Below are positions 19,729-29,155 of a stretch of DNA of 64,000 bases, one piece after another. Source of the stretch: Candidatus Krumholzibacteriota bacterium (GTDB lineage Bacteria > Krumholzibacteriota > Krumholzibacteriia > JAJRXK01); NCBI GenBank assembly GCA_029262065.1, contig JAJDAC010000020.1, forward strand, positions 1 through 64,000. Reading direction: 5' to 3'. The notes below the pieces were generated by a model that was not told the origin of the DNA, searched no databases, and was given only the letters and a program-made list of their open reading frames with translations. Every line of letters begins with the position of its first letter. Position 1 is the first letter of the stretch. Made by a program: the position numbers and the translations under genes.

Positions 19729-20609
19729 TTCAACGCCGAGTCCTTTTGTTGCTGTTTCTCTACCTGACCCTCTCGGCATGTGCGTCGAGCGCTCCGCGCA
19801 TCATTGCGTTCGGTGACGTACACGGCGATCTCGATGCAACCAGGCGGGCGTTGATGCTTGGTGGGGCGATTGACGACGAAGACCAGTGGATCGGAGGGGA
19901 CCTTATCGTCGTCCAGACGGGTGATCAGCTCGATCGCGGCGACGACGAGCAGGAGATCCTGGATCTTTTCGATCGCCTCAGGTTGGAGTCGGCCCGCGCC
20001 GGCGGTGCCTTCTACGCGCTACTGGGCAATCATGAGATCATGAACGTGAAGGGCGACCTTCGTTACGTGACCGAGGGTGGCTTCGCAGACTTCGAGGGTG
20101 TCGTAGGTATCGATCCCGCGGACTCCGTCCTTGCGAGCTTCCCCCCGTCGCAGCGTGCTCGCATAGCGGCCTTTCTTCCGGGACGTCCCTACGCGCGGAA
20201 GCTCGCGGAGCATTTCTTGATTCTCCAGCTCGGCGATAACGTCTTCGTCCACGGGGGCGTTCTGCCCCATCACGTCGACTATGGGATCGACAAGATCAAT
20301 GCCGAGACCCAGGCGTGGCTAAGGGGCGAGGTCGAGCGCCCCGGGATCATCAAAGATGGCGAGACTCCGCAGTGGACTCGACTCTACTCCGATGAGCCGG
20401 ACGCGAGCGCCTGCCAGACTCTGAGTGCTGTATTGGCTGGGATGGGAGCAAAGCGAATCTTCGTGGGCCACACCGTCCAGGAACTCGGCATCACCTCGTT
20501 CTGCGACTCGTCGGTCTGGTGCCTCGATGTGGGCCTTGCCGCTCACTACGGTGGGGAGATGCAGGTACTTGAGATAGTGGGCGATGAGATGCGGGTCCTG
20601 AAGGAGTGA
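19725..20609 (+). CDS. Lipoprotein PPP-family phosphatase (SLP-like metallophosphoesterase)
   Basis: A 294-residue protein from a GTG that overlaps the previous stop, with GGAGAG upstream. The N-terminus LLLLFLYLTLSAC is a lipoprotein signal with Cys at the lipobox. The calcineurin-like core is complete: FGDVHGD, GDQLDRGDD, GNHEIMN, FVHGGVLPHH and GHTVQ, the metal and phosphate ligands of PPP phosphatases. The layout matches Shewanella-like protein phosphatases. Substrate is unknown; location is presumably periplasmic, anchored to a membrane. Coupling to an HNH gene is unexpected. Confidence 0.85.
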   Translation: MIQRRVLLLLFLYLTLSACASSAPRIIAFGDVHGDLDATRRALMLGGAIDDEDQWIGGDLIVVQTGDQLDRGDDEQEILDLFDRLRLESARAGGAFYALLGNHEIMNVKGDLRYVTEGGFADFEGVVGIDPADSVLASFPPSQRARIAAFLPGRPYARKLAEHFLILQLGDNVFVHGGVLPHHVDYGIDKINAETQAWLRGEVERPGIIKDGETPQWTRLYSDEPDASACQTLSAVLAGMGAKRIFVGHTVQELGITSFCDSSVWCLDVGLAAHYGGEMQVLEIVGDEMRVLKE

Positions 20610-20687
20610 CTTCGCAATATCCTTGTAAGTGCCCGCATGTTCCACCTCCCGTGCTTGAAGTCACTTGAATCCTGAACTGGTATGGTC

Positions 20688-20725
20688 GATCACGGCGACG
20701 GGACAGGCGCACCGTCGCCGCGATC
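20688..20725. terminator. Large hairpin between convergent genes
   Basis: CGGCGACGG (20693-20701) pairs with CCGTCGCCG (20712-20720), extended by GATC on both sides across single mismatched bases. It lies between the phosphatase stop (20609) and the stop of the minus-strand propeller gene (20735), where a bidirectional terminator is expected. There is no T-run, so rho-dependent or structural function is possible. Confidence 0.5.
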
Positions 20726-20734
20726 TTGGTCCTA

Positions 20735-22102
20735 TCAGATGTCGAAGCCGGCCAGTCCCAGGAAGTTGTAGGCTCCAGGACCGCTCTTCGTCGCCGCGCG
20801 AACTTTGTATTCGCCGCCGAACGAGAGGGTCCCATCGGATCTGACGTCAAACTTCGCAACGCCGAAGGTCTGGTAAGCTCCGAGGTTGTAGAGATAACGC
20901 GAGTCAGTGGTGATATACATGTCCTTGGTATCACCTGGGGGTGTTCCCGCGGCGCGGCCTTCGTATACCGTCTCGGGCATCGACCCGATCGTGCTGACCG
21001 AGCCGTCTTGATTCACGGCGAAGGTGCTGATGAAGTTGCCACCGAAGCTGGAGACATAGAGGCGGCCCCGACTCGGATCCACGAGCGTCCAGCAAGCCTC
21101 ATCTATATCCGCGCCGGCGCCCGTTCCGAAGTTGCCGACCTTGCGAACACTAGATCCGTCATCGCGTAGAACAGTCAGGCTGTGATCGCGCTTCTTGGGT
21201 GTCAGATTGAAGTTCGACACGAAGAGCGTCGAGGTGTTCTGGTCCCAGCTGAAACCAATGCTTCCGGCGACGCCTTCCTCTTCGAAGTAGCGAGTATTGC
21301 TGGCCGCGCCGGTGCGTCGATCGAAATCGTACACATAGACACGGCTCGGCTTCTGATGGGTCGGAGTTTCGGTACCGAAGTGGGCGATTCCCCAGGTCGA
21401 CACGCCGAGCTTGGTGCCGTCGGCATTGAAGGCCACGGTTGCCGGACCGCCATTCGTCCCAACGTAGGAGTCGAGAGATCTTTCGGCCCGGAGCTTTCCT
21501 GATTTGGCGTTGAAAGAGAACAGGTGGATGTTGCGCTCGTCGAGTTTCTTCTCATGTCCGCCGCCGCGAGCATGGAACGCCGCGGTCGGGTACATTTCGA
21601 TCGGTCCCTCTCCCGATCCACCCTTCTGCACGTTCGGATTGTTCCACTGGTTCCCGACCACGACCCAGTATTCATCGGTTGATTCGGCCTTCTTTACGTA
21701 TGCAATGCTGACGGGACGAGTCCCTCCGGAGCCTACGTTCTCTTTCCGGGTGAGTTGCCCAGTGTCCCGGTCGAGATCAAAGACGGACACCGTGTTGCCG
21801 CCGGCGTTCACGACCAGGAGGTAGTCTCCAATGATCTGAATAGCGCCCTGTGAATCGAAATCACCGGCTGCGTCACCACCGGCTGCCTGGTTTGCTCCAC
21901 CGAGTGAGTTTGTGGAGTAGGAGCGCTGTTCTCCGAGAGTTCCGTCTTCATGACGTTCGAAGCACACCACTTGATTGGTGTCTTCGCCGTTCAGACTCGT
22001 ATACAGGTAGCCGACGGTTTCGGCGTGAGCGCTCATGGCAAAGGTCAGTGCGATGCAACTGGCGGCTACCGTCAGGATCGAGTGAAATGAGAAGCGTTTC
22101 AA
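20735..22102 (-). CDS. Exported lactonase-like beta-propeller protein 1
   Basis: A 455-residue protein. The start is TTG at 22102, preceded by AAGGAG 7 nt upstream, giving signal peptide MKRFSFHSILTVAASCIALT ending at SAHA. The body is a seven-bladed lactonase/YVTN-type propeller: NQVVCFERHEDGTLGEQ, LLVVNAGGNTVSVFDLD, GGPATVAFNADGTKLGV, LFVSNFNL, LYVSSFGGNFISTFAV. The 6-phosphogluconolactonase-like family includes many proteins without proven catalysis. It is last in a sigma-54-type operon with the STAS gene and propeller 2. It may sense, bind or hydrolyse a ligand in the periplasm. Confidence 0.8.
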   Translation of the reverse strand: MKRFSFHSILTVAASCIALTFAMSAHAETVGYLYTSLNGEDTNQVVCFERHEDGTLGEQRSYSTNSLGGANQAAGGDAAGDFDSQGAIQIIGDYLLVVNAGGNTVSVFDLDRDTGQLTRKENVGSGGTRPVSIAYVKKAESTDEYWVVVGNQWNNPNVQKGGSGEGPIEMYPTAAFHARGGGHEKKLDERNIHLFSFNAKSGKLRAERSLDSYVGTNGGPATVAFNADGTKLGVSTWGIAHFGTETPTHQKPSRVYVYDFDRRTGAASNTRYFEEEGVAGSIGFSWDQNTSTLFVSNFNLTPKKRDHSLTVLRDDGSSVRKVGNFGTGAGADIDEACWTLVDPSRGRLYVSSFGGNFISTFAVNQDGSVSTIGSMPETVYEGRAAGTPPGDTKDMYITTDSRYLYNLGAYQTFGVAKFDVRSDGTLSFGGEYKVRAATKSGPGAYNFLGLAGFDI

Positions 22103-22156
22103 GACTATCTCCTTCTGAAAGCTGGTTCTGCTTCGACATCAAGGGGTGATTGGGCA

Positions 22157-23554
22157 CTACGGATTGAGAGTCACGATACCCTGGGGACGAGCGGTCGGAT
22201 GAACACCGTCCTGCCCCAGGTGCCGCGACGTCATAACTGACAACTTGCCTCCCCGATCAATTTTCAGGACATGCAGAATGTTGCCTTCGTCGCTGTTGTT
22301 CTGGCCGGATTGATCGATCCGTTGCGCGAGCACGCAGAGGTATTTGCCGCTCGGGTCGATGTCCAGCTGGAAGGCGGTGCTGTTCGGCTGTAGTGCATTG
22401 CGGTTGTTGACGAATGTTCCAAGCGGCATCGGCAGAGCAACCCGATCGATCTCGACAGGGCGGTCCGCCTTCTTTCCGCTGATGTCGAAAACAGTGATCG
22501 TGCTGGCCTCGTCCATTCGATCTTCCCGCGGGAGGTTGTTTACGGCGTAGAGGCGCGTTCCGTTGCGATTGACCCTAAGCCAGCAGATGTCCTGCCCACT
22601 GTTCGGGACTGCGGTTACAAAGGTGAGCCGGCCATCGCTGCTGTAGCGGTAGACACCCAGCTCGTTGCGGGTCACGAAGCCGACGTAGAGAAGGTTCTCT
22701 TCGGGATGGTCCCAGATACCCAGAGGAATCGAGGGAACTTCCGGCGCAGGGCTCGCCGTTTCGGGTAGCATCGCCGTGTCTGTTGTCGTCAGGCGTCCGT
22801 TTGCATCCAAGACCATCGTGCGAAGTTGACCGCGCACGGCGGGCTCTTCCCCGAACTGCTTCGAAATGTTGCCGGCACCATCGAAATCGACGTCAACCAG
22901 AAACTCATTGCCGAAGATGATCCGGTCGTCCTTCTGAGCAACGAGAATCTGAGTCGGCTTGTGACCATCGGTCAGTTCGAGGCTCGAGACGTATACGAGG
23001 CCACCGTTTTCTTCAACTCGGAAGGATGCGTAGTTTGCCGTTGCTCCGCCTCGAAGTGCGGCGGGCTGATGCGGATCTTCATTGCGGTTGGCGACGAGCA
23101 AGATGTCGCCCGTAACGGCGAGACTGACTGGCGCCACTCCCATCGAAGGGAAAGGCGAACCTGGAACCGCCCGCAATGAGCCGTCTTTCAGGATGTCGAG
23201 GACGGCGATCGTGTTGCTGTGACCGTTCACCGCGAATAGGCGCTTCCCATCCCGGCTCAGCACGATTGGACTGTCGTTGTCGTTCGGTCCAAGTTTTCCG
23301 TTCGTACTGTTATCGATGCCGGTCCCGTTCGTGAGAAAGGGACTCCCGGCCAGCGGCTTGAGACCTCCACTCGAAGTACGCTCGTAGGCAACGATCGAGT
23401 TTTGACCCTCGGCCGTGTTTCCGCTTTGGAGGTAGAGGTACTTCCCCTTGGCCTCGGCCGAACCGGCGGCGGCCGAGAGGAGCGCCACTCCTATCAACGT
23501 CACTACGAGTGCGCGAACAGAACTTTTGGCGTTTGTGCCTGTTTGGCTCTTCAT
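22157..23554 (-). CDS. Exported lactonase-like beta-propeller protein 2
   Basis: A 465-residue exported propeller related to its neighbour. The signal peptide ends around GSAEA, then GKYLYLQSGN. Blades include NSIVAYERTSSGGLKPLAGS, SRDGKRLFAVNGHSNTIAV, LAVTGDILLVANRN, LLYVGFVTRNELGVYRY, TRLYAVNN and GKYLCVLAQR. AGGAGA lies 9 nt ahead of the ATG. It sits 59 bp after the STAS gene and 54 bp before propeller 1, all on one strand. As with propeller 1, lactonase-fold membership is clear but enzymatic activity is not established. Confidence 0.8.
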   Translation of the reverse strand: MKSQTGTNAKSSVRALVVTLIGVALLSAAAGSAEAKGKYLYLQSGNTAEGQNSIVAYERTSSGGLKPLAGSPFLTNGTGIDNSTNGKLGPNDNDSPIVLSRDGKRLFAVNGHSNTIAVLDILKDGSLRAVPGSPFPSMGVAPVSLAVTGDILLVANRNEDPHQPAALRGGATANYASFRVEENGGLVYVSSLELTDGHKPTQILVAQKDDRIIFGNEFLVDVDFDGAGNISKQFGEEPAVRGQLRTMVLDANGRLTTTDTAMLPETASPAPEVPSIPLGIWDHPEENLLYVGFVTRNELGVYRYSSDGRLTFVTAVPNSGQDICWLRVNRNGTRLYAVNNLPREDRMDEASTITVFDISGKKADRPVEIDRVALPMPLGTFVNNRNALQPNSTAFQLDIDPSGKYLCVLAQRIDQSGQNNSDEGNILHVLKIDRGGKLSVMTSRHLGQDGVHPTARPQGIVTLNP

Positions 23555-23613
23555 CTGGATTCTCCTGCTGTGTTTGGGCTTCTACTGCGCGATTCCGTGA
23601 GCACTGTCTCGAC

Positions 23614-23880
23614 CTACTCGCGACATTCGCCGCCGATGAAATCGAGAATGAAGGGCGGGCTCTCTACGATCGTTGCGCCGCGACGACAGAGAAGGCGGAG
23701 CATCGCAGCCCCGATCGCGTCTACGAACTTCACTGCCGAGAGATCGAGCTCCACTGTCTTGCCGTCGTCGAGCAATGCATCGCATTCGGCTTTCAGCTGG
23801 TCCACGTTCTCCTGAACGATCCAGCCGCAGATCTCTACGGTGGCACTGCGTTCTTCTCTTTCCTTCGTGGTGAGCCGCAT
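23614..23880 (-). CDS. STAS-domain protein (anti-anti-sigma type)
   Basis: An 88-residue single STAS domain: ATVEICGWIVQENVDQLKAE, then VELDLSAVKFVDAIGAAMLR, the strand-turn-helix where SpoIIAA-like proteins carry a phosphorylatable Ser; here the equivalent position in DAIGAAML has Ala or Gly, so classical phospho-switching is doubtful. GGAAAG is 8 nt upstream of the ATG. It is first in the operon behind a -24/-12 promoter. A regulatory partner-binding role is inferred. Confidence 0.8.
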   Translation of the reverse strand: MRLTTKEREERSATVEICGWIVQENVDQLKAECDALLDDGKTVELDLSAVKFVDAIGAAMLRLLCRRGATIVESPPFILDFIGGECRE

Positions 23881-23927
23881 CGTGTGAGTCTTTCCTTGAT
23901 TGGTTATCGCGCCTGCAGTGTTGGTAA

Positions 23928-23944
23928 TTGCAACTTGTGTACCC
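23928..23944 (-). promoter_or_regulatory. Sigma-54 (-24/-12) promoter of the STAS-propeller operon
   Basis: On the minus strand the sequence is GGGTAC-ACAAG-TTGCAA, matching the TGGCAC-N5-TTGCA consensus with GG and GC at the correct 10-bp separation. The predicted start is about 12 bp downstream, leaving a leader of about 40 nt before the STAS ATG. The adjacent gene is a sigma-54 activator. Confidence 0.75.
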
Positions 23945-24053
23945 TGCGTTCGACCGAAGGCCGACTACCTCATAACTGTGCATGTTCCAATGACTTGAAA
24001 TTGTCGATTCGCGAATGACTGATGTCAGAGGGAGGTGGGCGGGAACAAGACCG

Positions 24054-24088
24054 TCCCAAGATAGTGGGACGTTCCCAAGATACTGGGA
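24054..24088. promoter_or_regulatory. Paired palindromic operators (activator sites)
   Basis: TCCCAAGATAGTGGGA (24054-24069) and TCCCAAGATACTGGGA (24073-24088) differ at one base and are centred 19 bp apart. Each is a TCCCA/TGGGA inverted repeat. They lie 110-160 bp upstream of the -24/-12 promoter, the usual place for enhancer-binding proteins, and 80 bp before the activator gene, so they could serve both. Confidence 0.75.
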
Positions 24089-24167
24089 GTCAGGGAAAGA
24101 TCTCGTGGCTCAGAGCGGTGGGTGCTATTCTTGACAGGAGTAGGTTTCTGGCCTTTCGGGAGGGAAG

Positions 24168-26039
24168 ATGGCAGCACGCCGTGAGTTTTCTGAAGCTACT
24201 GCGCTCAGGGCGATTGTCGAAGGCGTCGAGGCAGAGATCGGCGAACGGTTCTTTCCGTTGCTGGTGCAACACCTGGCGACGGCCCTCGGCGCGCAGTACG
24301 CTTTCATAACCAGATTCCTCAACGGCAGCCCGACCTTTCGATCGCGCGCGGTTTGGGCAAGAGATCGAATTTCTCCCAATTTCGAGAGTCCCTTGGCCGG
24401 GACACCCTGTGAAGCGGTACTCAATGGAGAATTGGTCCATCATTCGGAGGGCCTTCGCGCACAATTCCCCGAAGACGCCCTGCTCGTCGACTGGGGTGCG
24501 GAGAGCTACTGCGGCCTACCCCTTCTCGACGCTTCCGGCGAAGTAACCGGTCATCTGGCGATCGTGGATGACCGACCCATGTTCGACGGGCCCGACCGGT
24601 TCTCGATCTTGCGGATCTTTGCGGCGCGTGCCGTCGCCGAGATCGATCGATTGAGTTCGGAGAAGGCGCTGGCCGAGAGCGAGGAGCGCCTTCGCGACTT
24701 GTTCGAAGAGGCACCGATTGCGTACGTGCACGAAGGGTTGGATACGAAGTTCATTCGTGCGAATCGGTCGGCTATGCGAACGCTGGGCATCACACCCGAT
24801 CAAGTCACCGATATGTATGGCAAGTCGTTCATCCCGGACACGCCCGAGGCCCAACGACGTGTGAAGGAAGCATTCGAATCCGTGGGTCGTGGCACTGACA
24901 CCAGTGGAGTCGTCCTGGAGTTACGTCGCAAGGACAACGGCAAGCCGCTTTGGATTCAATGGTGGTCCAATCCCGATAGGAGCGGTACCTACACCCGGAC
25001 AATGTTCGTGGATATCACCGAGCGCGTGCTGGTGGAACAGGAGAAGGCACGCCTCGCGGCGCACAATGTCTACCTGCAGGAAGAAATCAAAACCGAACAC
25101 AACTTCGAAGAAATCGTTGGCAACTCTCCCGCCATCAAGAAGGTATTCAAGGCGATCGCGCAAGTCGCACCCACCGACGCCACCGCAATGATCTCCGGCG
25201 AGACGGGCACCGGTAAGGAGCTGATCGCGCGCGCGATTCATAGCTTGAGCAAGCGTCGAGAACGCGTACTGGTCAAGGTCAACTGCGCCGCCATTCCCGC
25301 CGGGCTGATCGAGAGCGAGATGTTCGGTCACGAGAAGGGCGCCTTTACAGGAGCCCTTTCGCGCAAGATCGGCCGGTTCGAACTTGCCGATGGGGGCTCG
25401 ATCTTCTTGGACGAGGTTGGTGAAATCCCGCTGGAACTGCAGTCGAAGCTGCTGAGAATCATCCAGGAAGGTGAGTTCGAGCGTTTGGGAAGTACCAAGA
25501 CCCATACCGTGGACGTGCGAATCATCGCGGCGACGAATCGCGACCTGGCCGCGGCGGTCGAAGACCGGGAGTTTCGAGCTGACCTTTTCTATCGTCTCAA
25601 TGTTTTTCCGATCCCCATTCCATCCTTACGTGATCGCAAGGACGACATCCCACTGCTCGTCCGACACTTCGTCTCGAAGTACGGGGCCAAGATGGGAAAG
25701 CGCATCGAGTCTGTCTCGCAGACAGCGATCGAAAGCTTCAAATCCTATCCTTGGCCTGGGAACATTCGGGAACTGCAGAACGTCATCGAGCGCGCGATGA
25801 TACTGAGCCAGTCGACCGAACTCGAATTGGGTGACTGGTTGCCGAGGAAGAGTCCATCTCCCGCTGGTTCCGAGACCCTCACACTGCAGGAGATAGAACG
25901 AGCCCATGTTCTTTCGGTTCTCGATCTGACGAACTGGCGCGTGAGTGGAGAACGCGGTGCCGCGGAATTGCTCGGCCTCAAGCCGACTACATTGGAAGCG
26001 CGGATGAAGAAGCTCGGCATCAGGCGCGAGTACCCCTGA
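24168..26039 (+). CDS. Sigma-54-dependent activator (GAF-PAS-AAA+-Fis)
   Basis: A 623-residue cytoplasmic activator. Residues 1-165 resemble a GAF domain and 170-290 a PAS domain ([29 protein letters not shown]). The AAA+ domain has Walker A GETGTGKE starting at 344, the sigma-54-contacting GAFTGA at 391-396, and [12 protein letters not shown] as Walker B. The Fis-type HTH is at the end ([20 protein letters not shown]). GGGAGGG precedes the ATG. No receiver domain is present, so a small ligand is the likely signal. It most likely binds the paired palindromes and drives the divergent STAS-propeller operon. Confidence 0.9.
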   Translation: MAARREFSEATALRAIVEGVEAEIGERFFPLLVQHLATALGAQYAFITRFLNGSPTFRSRAVWARDRISPNFESPLAGTPCEAVLNGELVHHSEGLRAQFPEDALLVDWGAESYCGLPLLDASGEVTGHLAIVDDRPMFDGPDRFSILRIFAARAVAEIDRLSSEKALAESEERLRDLFEEAPIAYVHEGLDTKFIRANRSAMRTLGITPDQVTDMYGKSFIPDTPEAQRRVKEAFESVGRGTDTSGVVLELRRKDNGKPLWIQWWSNPDRSGTYTRTMFVDITERVLVEQEKARLAAHNVYLQEEIKTEHNFEEIVGNSPAIKKVFKAIAQVAPTDATAMISGETGTGKELIARAIHSLSKRRERVLVKVNCAAIPAGLIESEMFGHEKGAFTGALSRKIGRFELADGGSIFLDEVGEIPLELQSKLLRIIQEGEFERLGSTKTHTVDVRIIAATNRDLAAAVEDREFRADLFYRLNVFPIPIPSLRDRKDDIPLLVRHFVSKYGAKMGKRIESVSQTAIESFKSYPWPGNIRELQNVIERAMILSQSTELELGDWLPRKSPSPAGSETLTLQEIERAHVLSVLDLTNWRVSGERGAAELLGLKPTTLEARMKKLGIRREYP

Positions 26040-26078
26040 TTCAAAGTCTCTGGGTGGGAACGAAAGCGCCCGGATCCG

Positions 26079-26207
26079 ATGGATCCCCGCGTTGTGGAAC
26101 GCGTCGAAGCGCTCAAGGCGTCGATCCCCAAGAGCACGCTGCATAGTCTTGAGAAAAAGGCGAGCGTGTTGACGCCGGCGGCGGTGCTGGCGATGGTCGC
26201 GAAATAG
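26079..26207 (+). pseudogene. Short 3'-end gene remnant, family unknown
   Basis: A 42-codon frame (MDPRVVERVEALKA ... LTPAAVLAMVAK) lies between two convergent genes. The amphipathic helices and Ala-rich end look like real coding sequence, but no ribosome binding site is visible, and the size suggests the tail of a lost gene. I do not recognise the family. Confidence 0.4.
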
Positions 26208-26231
26208 CGCGCGAGGGAAGATGGGCCCGGC

Positions 26232-28913
26232 TCAGCGGTCCGCTTTCTCCAGCAACCGCGTCCAGTTCAGAACGACCGTCAAGGTGTTGTCCTGCGGCGG
26301 CGCCACCGCACGCAACGCGAGGATGCGGTTGTCGTAGGCGGACCGCGTGTCTCCCCGGGTATTTTCCGGAAACTCGAAGATCATCTCCGGGATCCCCGTT
26401 CGAAGCGGCTCCGCCTGGAACGGTGCCCGCATCAGCATCCCACGGCCCTCGTCGAACGCCGTGAAGTAGATCGCCTTCCCGTTCGCTTGCCAGCGCGGCT
26501 CGAATCCGTTGGCGAGGGAAACCCGGTGCGGCTGGGAAGGAACCGGGAACGAGTTGACGAGCACGTGGAATCCGGAATCCTGGATCATGTAGGCTACCCA
26601 GCGGCCGTCCGGCGAGAAGCGCGCCTGGCGCTCCTGGTGAACTTCGGTGACATAGGCACGCGGCTCTCCTGAGCCGTCGGTCGGCGCGATCCACAGATCC
26701 ATGTTCGTGCCCTCGCCAAGTTGCTCGTAGAGCAGGTATTTCCCATCCGGCGACCAGTCGAACGGATTCTTGAACGGAGCCGGGCTGACCACCAGCGGCT
26801 CCGGCGGGCCGCCGGACGTGAACGGCTTCTTATACAGATTCCAGGGCCCGTCCGCGTTCGCTTTGTACGCGAGGTACGCACCGTCGGGCGACCAGATGGG
26901 ATCCGCGTTGTTACCGGGTCCCTGGGTGAACCGGGTCATCACCAGTCGCTCCAGTTCCAGGATCCAGATATCGGACTCCTCCGGCGACGCGTTGCGGACG
27001 ATCGCGACGTGGCGGCCGTCCGGGGAGATCCTCGGAGGGTCGTAGTCGTCGGCCTGCACGTCCAGGGTTTCCAGTTCCTCCCCCGTGGCGCTGTCCAGCC
27101 ACACGAGCTGCGTGCGCAGATCTTCCGGAGTGCGAAACGCCAGGTGTCCCGCGACGGAGGCGGAAAGGGCGGGGGTCCCCACGCCTTCCGAGAGTGCCGG
27201 CGCGTCGTCCACCGCGATCGGCTCGCCGGACGTCGTCAGTGTCTTGGCGTCGAAGGCCTGCGCCACGATCTTGCGTCCGCGCTGGAACAGCAGGTAGCCA
27301 GGCTCTGTGTAGACCGGCGACGTCAACGCGGTCGTAATGGCCGTGGGTGCACGGCCATCCACATGACCTGCGTAGACCGTCAGCAGACGGCCCTTTCCAG
27401 GCAGTGCCACGTACAGGAAGGTCTCGCCGTCCGGAAGGAAATAGGGACATCGGTGCGCGGTCTCTCCCCGGCTCTCATCCAGTGTGGTCACGGGTTCCGG
27501 CGTTCCTCCACCGGTGGACACCTTATATAGTGGTCCCTGCGCGCCGGCAAAGACGATGAACTCCGCACCCCAGGAGCCTCCGCGGTTCGAAGGCGCGTCG
27601 CAGACGGTTCTCGACTCGCGGCTCGCCAAGGAAACGACCTGTAGCTTCTTCTGGCCAAAGAGCCCGATGGACTTGCCATCGGGAGACCAGAAGAGATCGC
27701 CGCCTTGCGCGGGGATGTGACGGAATTCCAGCGTGTCCAGGTCCCGCAGCAGGATGCCCCAGGCTCCGTCGGCGCCGCGGCCGGAGCAAGCCAGGGTGGT
27801 GCCGTCCGGCGAGAGAAAGCCTCGGCCGAAAAATCTTCCTTCCGGCGGCTCGCCCAGCGTGAACCGGACGAGATCGCCGGGCGCCGGTGTGCTGCGCAAC
27901 GCGGGAAGCAGGAATGCGCCTACCGCGGCGAGCAGGGCGATGACCGCCACGGTCCAGGGCACGGCGGAGGAGCGCGGTCGGGACGTAGCCGCGGTTGCGG
28001 TTGCGGCCGCGGCGCTGAGATCACCGCTGGCACGGGCCGCGCGCATGGAGGACACGCGCGTCTCCTCGATCTCTTCCAACGCCAGCCGAACATCCCCGAT
28101 GTCGCGTTGGCGCTTGCGGGAGTCCTTCTCCAGGCACCGCTGGATGATCCGTCGCACGCGATCGGGGATGTCACCGGGCAGCGTCCCCCAGTCCGGCTCC
28201 CGCTCCAGGATTCGCGCGATCGTGTCCGAAGCGGTTTCGCCGCCAAAGAGGGCCCGCCCGGTCAGCGCCTCATAGAAGACGCAGCCGAACGAGAAGATGT
28301 CCGTGCGCCGGTCCAGCGGCTTGCCGCGCGCCTGCTCCGGACTCATGTAGGCGGCGGTGCCGAGTATCATACCCGCCATCGTATGCGCGGCGACGGTCGG
28401 AGAGTTCGTGATGTCCAGCTGCGGATCGCCTGCGGCGACCGTATCCTTGGCCAGCCCGAAGTCCAGCACCTTCACGACGCCATCGGTGGTGAGCTTGATG
28501 TTGGCCGGCTTCAGGTCCCGGTCGATGACACCGCTCTCGTTCGCGGTCTCGAGCGCGGCTGCGAACTGCCGGAAGGTGTCCACCGCTTCGTCGACGCCCA
28601 TCGGACCGCGGGTCAGCCGGTCCTGCAGGGTGGGTCCGTCCAGGAACTCCAGCACGAGAAAGTGTGTGCCGTCCTCGGCCTGCTCCAGACCGAAGATGCC
28701 GCCGATGTTCGGCTGATTGAGGGAGGCCAGGAGCCGGGCTTCCCGCTCGAAGCGTGCCAGCCGCTCTGGATCTCGCGCCAGTTCCGCCGGCAGCACCTTG
28801 ATGGCCACCACGCGGTCCAGGCGCGGGTCCCGGGCCTGGTACACCACGCCCATGCCGCCGCGGCCGATTTCGCGCTCGACTGTGTAGGGTCCGAACTTCT
28901 TGGGAGTACTCAT
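26232..28913 (-). CDS. Ser/Thr protein kinase with C-terminal PD40/TolB-type propeller
   Basis: An 893-residue membrane kinase. The kinase domain (10-275) has GRGGMGVV, Lys39 in VAIKVL and DFG at 151-153. The catalytic HRD is DRD (131-133; VIDRDLKPANIK): the usual His is Asp, while the catalytic Asp and the Lys and Asn that follow are kept. A transmembrane helix (WTVAVIALLAAVGAFLL) lies near 330. The C-terminal 550 residues are WD40-like PD40 repeats (FLSPDGTTLACSG, FWSPDGKSIGLFG, RISPDGRHVAIV, DPIWSPDGAYLAYK), presumably extracytoplasmic. The gene starts without a Shine-Dalgarno, 7 nt after an extended -10. Ligand and targets are unknown. Confidence 0.9.
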   Translation of the reverse strand: MSTPKKFGPYTVEREIGRGGMGVVYQARDPRLDRVVAIKVLPAELARDPERLARFEREARLLASLNQPNIGGIFGLEQAEDGTHFLVLEFLDGPTLQDRLTRGPMGVDEAVDTFRQFAAALETANESGVIDRDLKPANIKLTTDGVVKVLDFGLAKDTVAAGDPQLDITNSPTVAAHTMAGMILGTAAYMSPEQARGKPLDRRTDIFSFGCVFYEALTGRALFGGETASDTIARILEREPDWGTLPGDIPDRVRRIIQRCLEKDSRKRQRDIGDVRLALEEIEETRVSSMRAARASGDLSAAAATATAATSRPRSSAVPWTVAVIALLAAVGAFLLPALRSTPAPGDLVRFTLGEPPEGRFFGRGFLSPDGTTLACSGRGADGAWGILLRDLDTLEFRHIPAQGGDLFWSPDGKSIGLFGQKKLQVVSLASRESRTVCDAPSNRGGSWGAEFIVFAGAQGPLYKVSTGGGTPEPVTTLDESRGETAHRCPYFLPDGETFLYVALPGKGRLLTVYAGHVDGRAPTAITTALTSPVYTEPGYLLFQRGRKIVAQAFDAKTLTTSGEPIAVDDAPALSEGVGTPALSASVAGHLAFRTPEDLRTQLVWLDSATGEELETLDVQADDYDPPRISPDGRHVAIVRNASPEESDIWILELERLVMTRFTQGPGNNADPIWSPDGAYLAYKANADGPWNLYKKPFTSGGPPEPLVVSPAPFKNPFDWSPDGKYLLYEQLGEGTNMDLWIAPTDGSGEPRAYVTEVHQERQARFSPDGRWVAYMIQDSGFHVLVNSFPVPSQPHRVSLANGFEPRWQANGKAIYFTAFDEGRGMLMRAPFQAEPLRTGIPEMIFEFPENTRGDTRSAYDNRILALRAVAPPQDNTLTVVLNWTRLLEKADR

Positions 28914-28920
28914 GGCGCGG

Positions 28921-28929
28921 ACGTTAGCA
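28921..28929 (-). promoter_or_regulatory. Extended -10 box ahead of the PD40 kinase
   Basis: Minus-strand TGCTAACGT fits TG-n-TAnnnT and ends 7 nt before the kinase ATG; the gap (CCGCGCC) has no ribosome-binding sequence. The geometry resembles the boxes ahead of the beta-helix genes. Confidence 0.4.
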
Positions 28930-28984
28930 TGGACAGTTGTGGGACGTTACTGCGATCTCCGCCCGCGCCGCCGCCGACCGGGTG

Positions 28985-29155
28985 CAGATGCCGCCGCAGG
29001 TCACGGTCGACCCGCGCGCGGGCTACGACAGACTGACCACGAAGGGCGTACGCTTTCTACAACCCCCTGTCGACCACGGCCCTGTAGTCACGGCCGTGCT
29101 CGACGACACCTGCGGGAACCTGATTCAGATTGCACAGGAGAAGAGCCAGTCATGA
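28985..29155 (+). pseudogene. 3' remnant of a VOC (glyoxalase-fold) protein
   Basis: The frame reads YDRLTTKGVRFLQPPVDHGP, VVTAVLDDTCGNLIQIAQ and then a stop, the final beta-alpha-beta module of VOC proteins with the DTCGNLIQ metal-ligand strand. The N-terminal half is missing; sequence upstream of about 28985 does not resemble the family. Its TGA overlaps an ATG at 29152, as in an operon. Confidence 0.7.

Noticed and set aside
27705-29036. 443-codon plus-strand ORF
   Set aside because: Antisense to the kinase-propeller gene, Arg/Gly-rich as expected from high-GC shadow frames.
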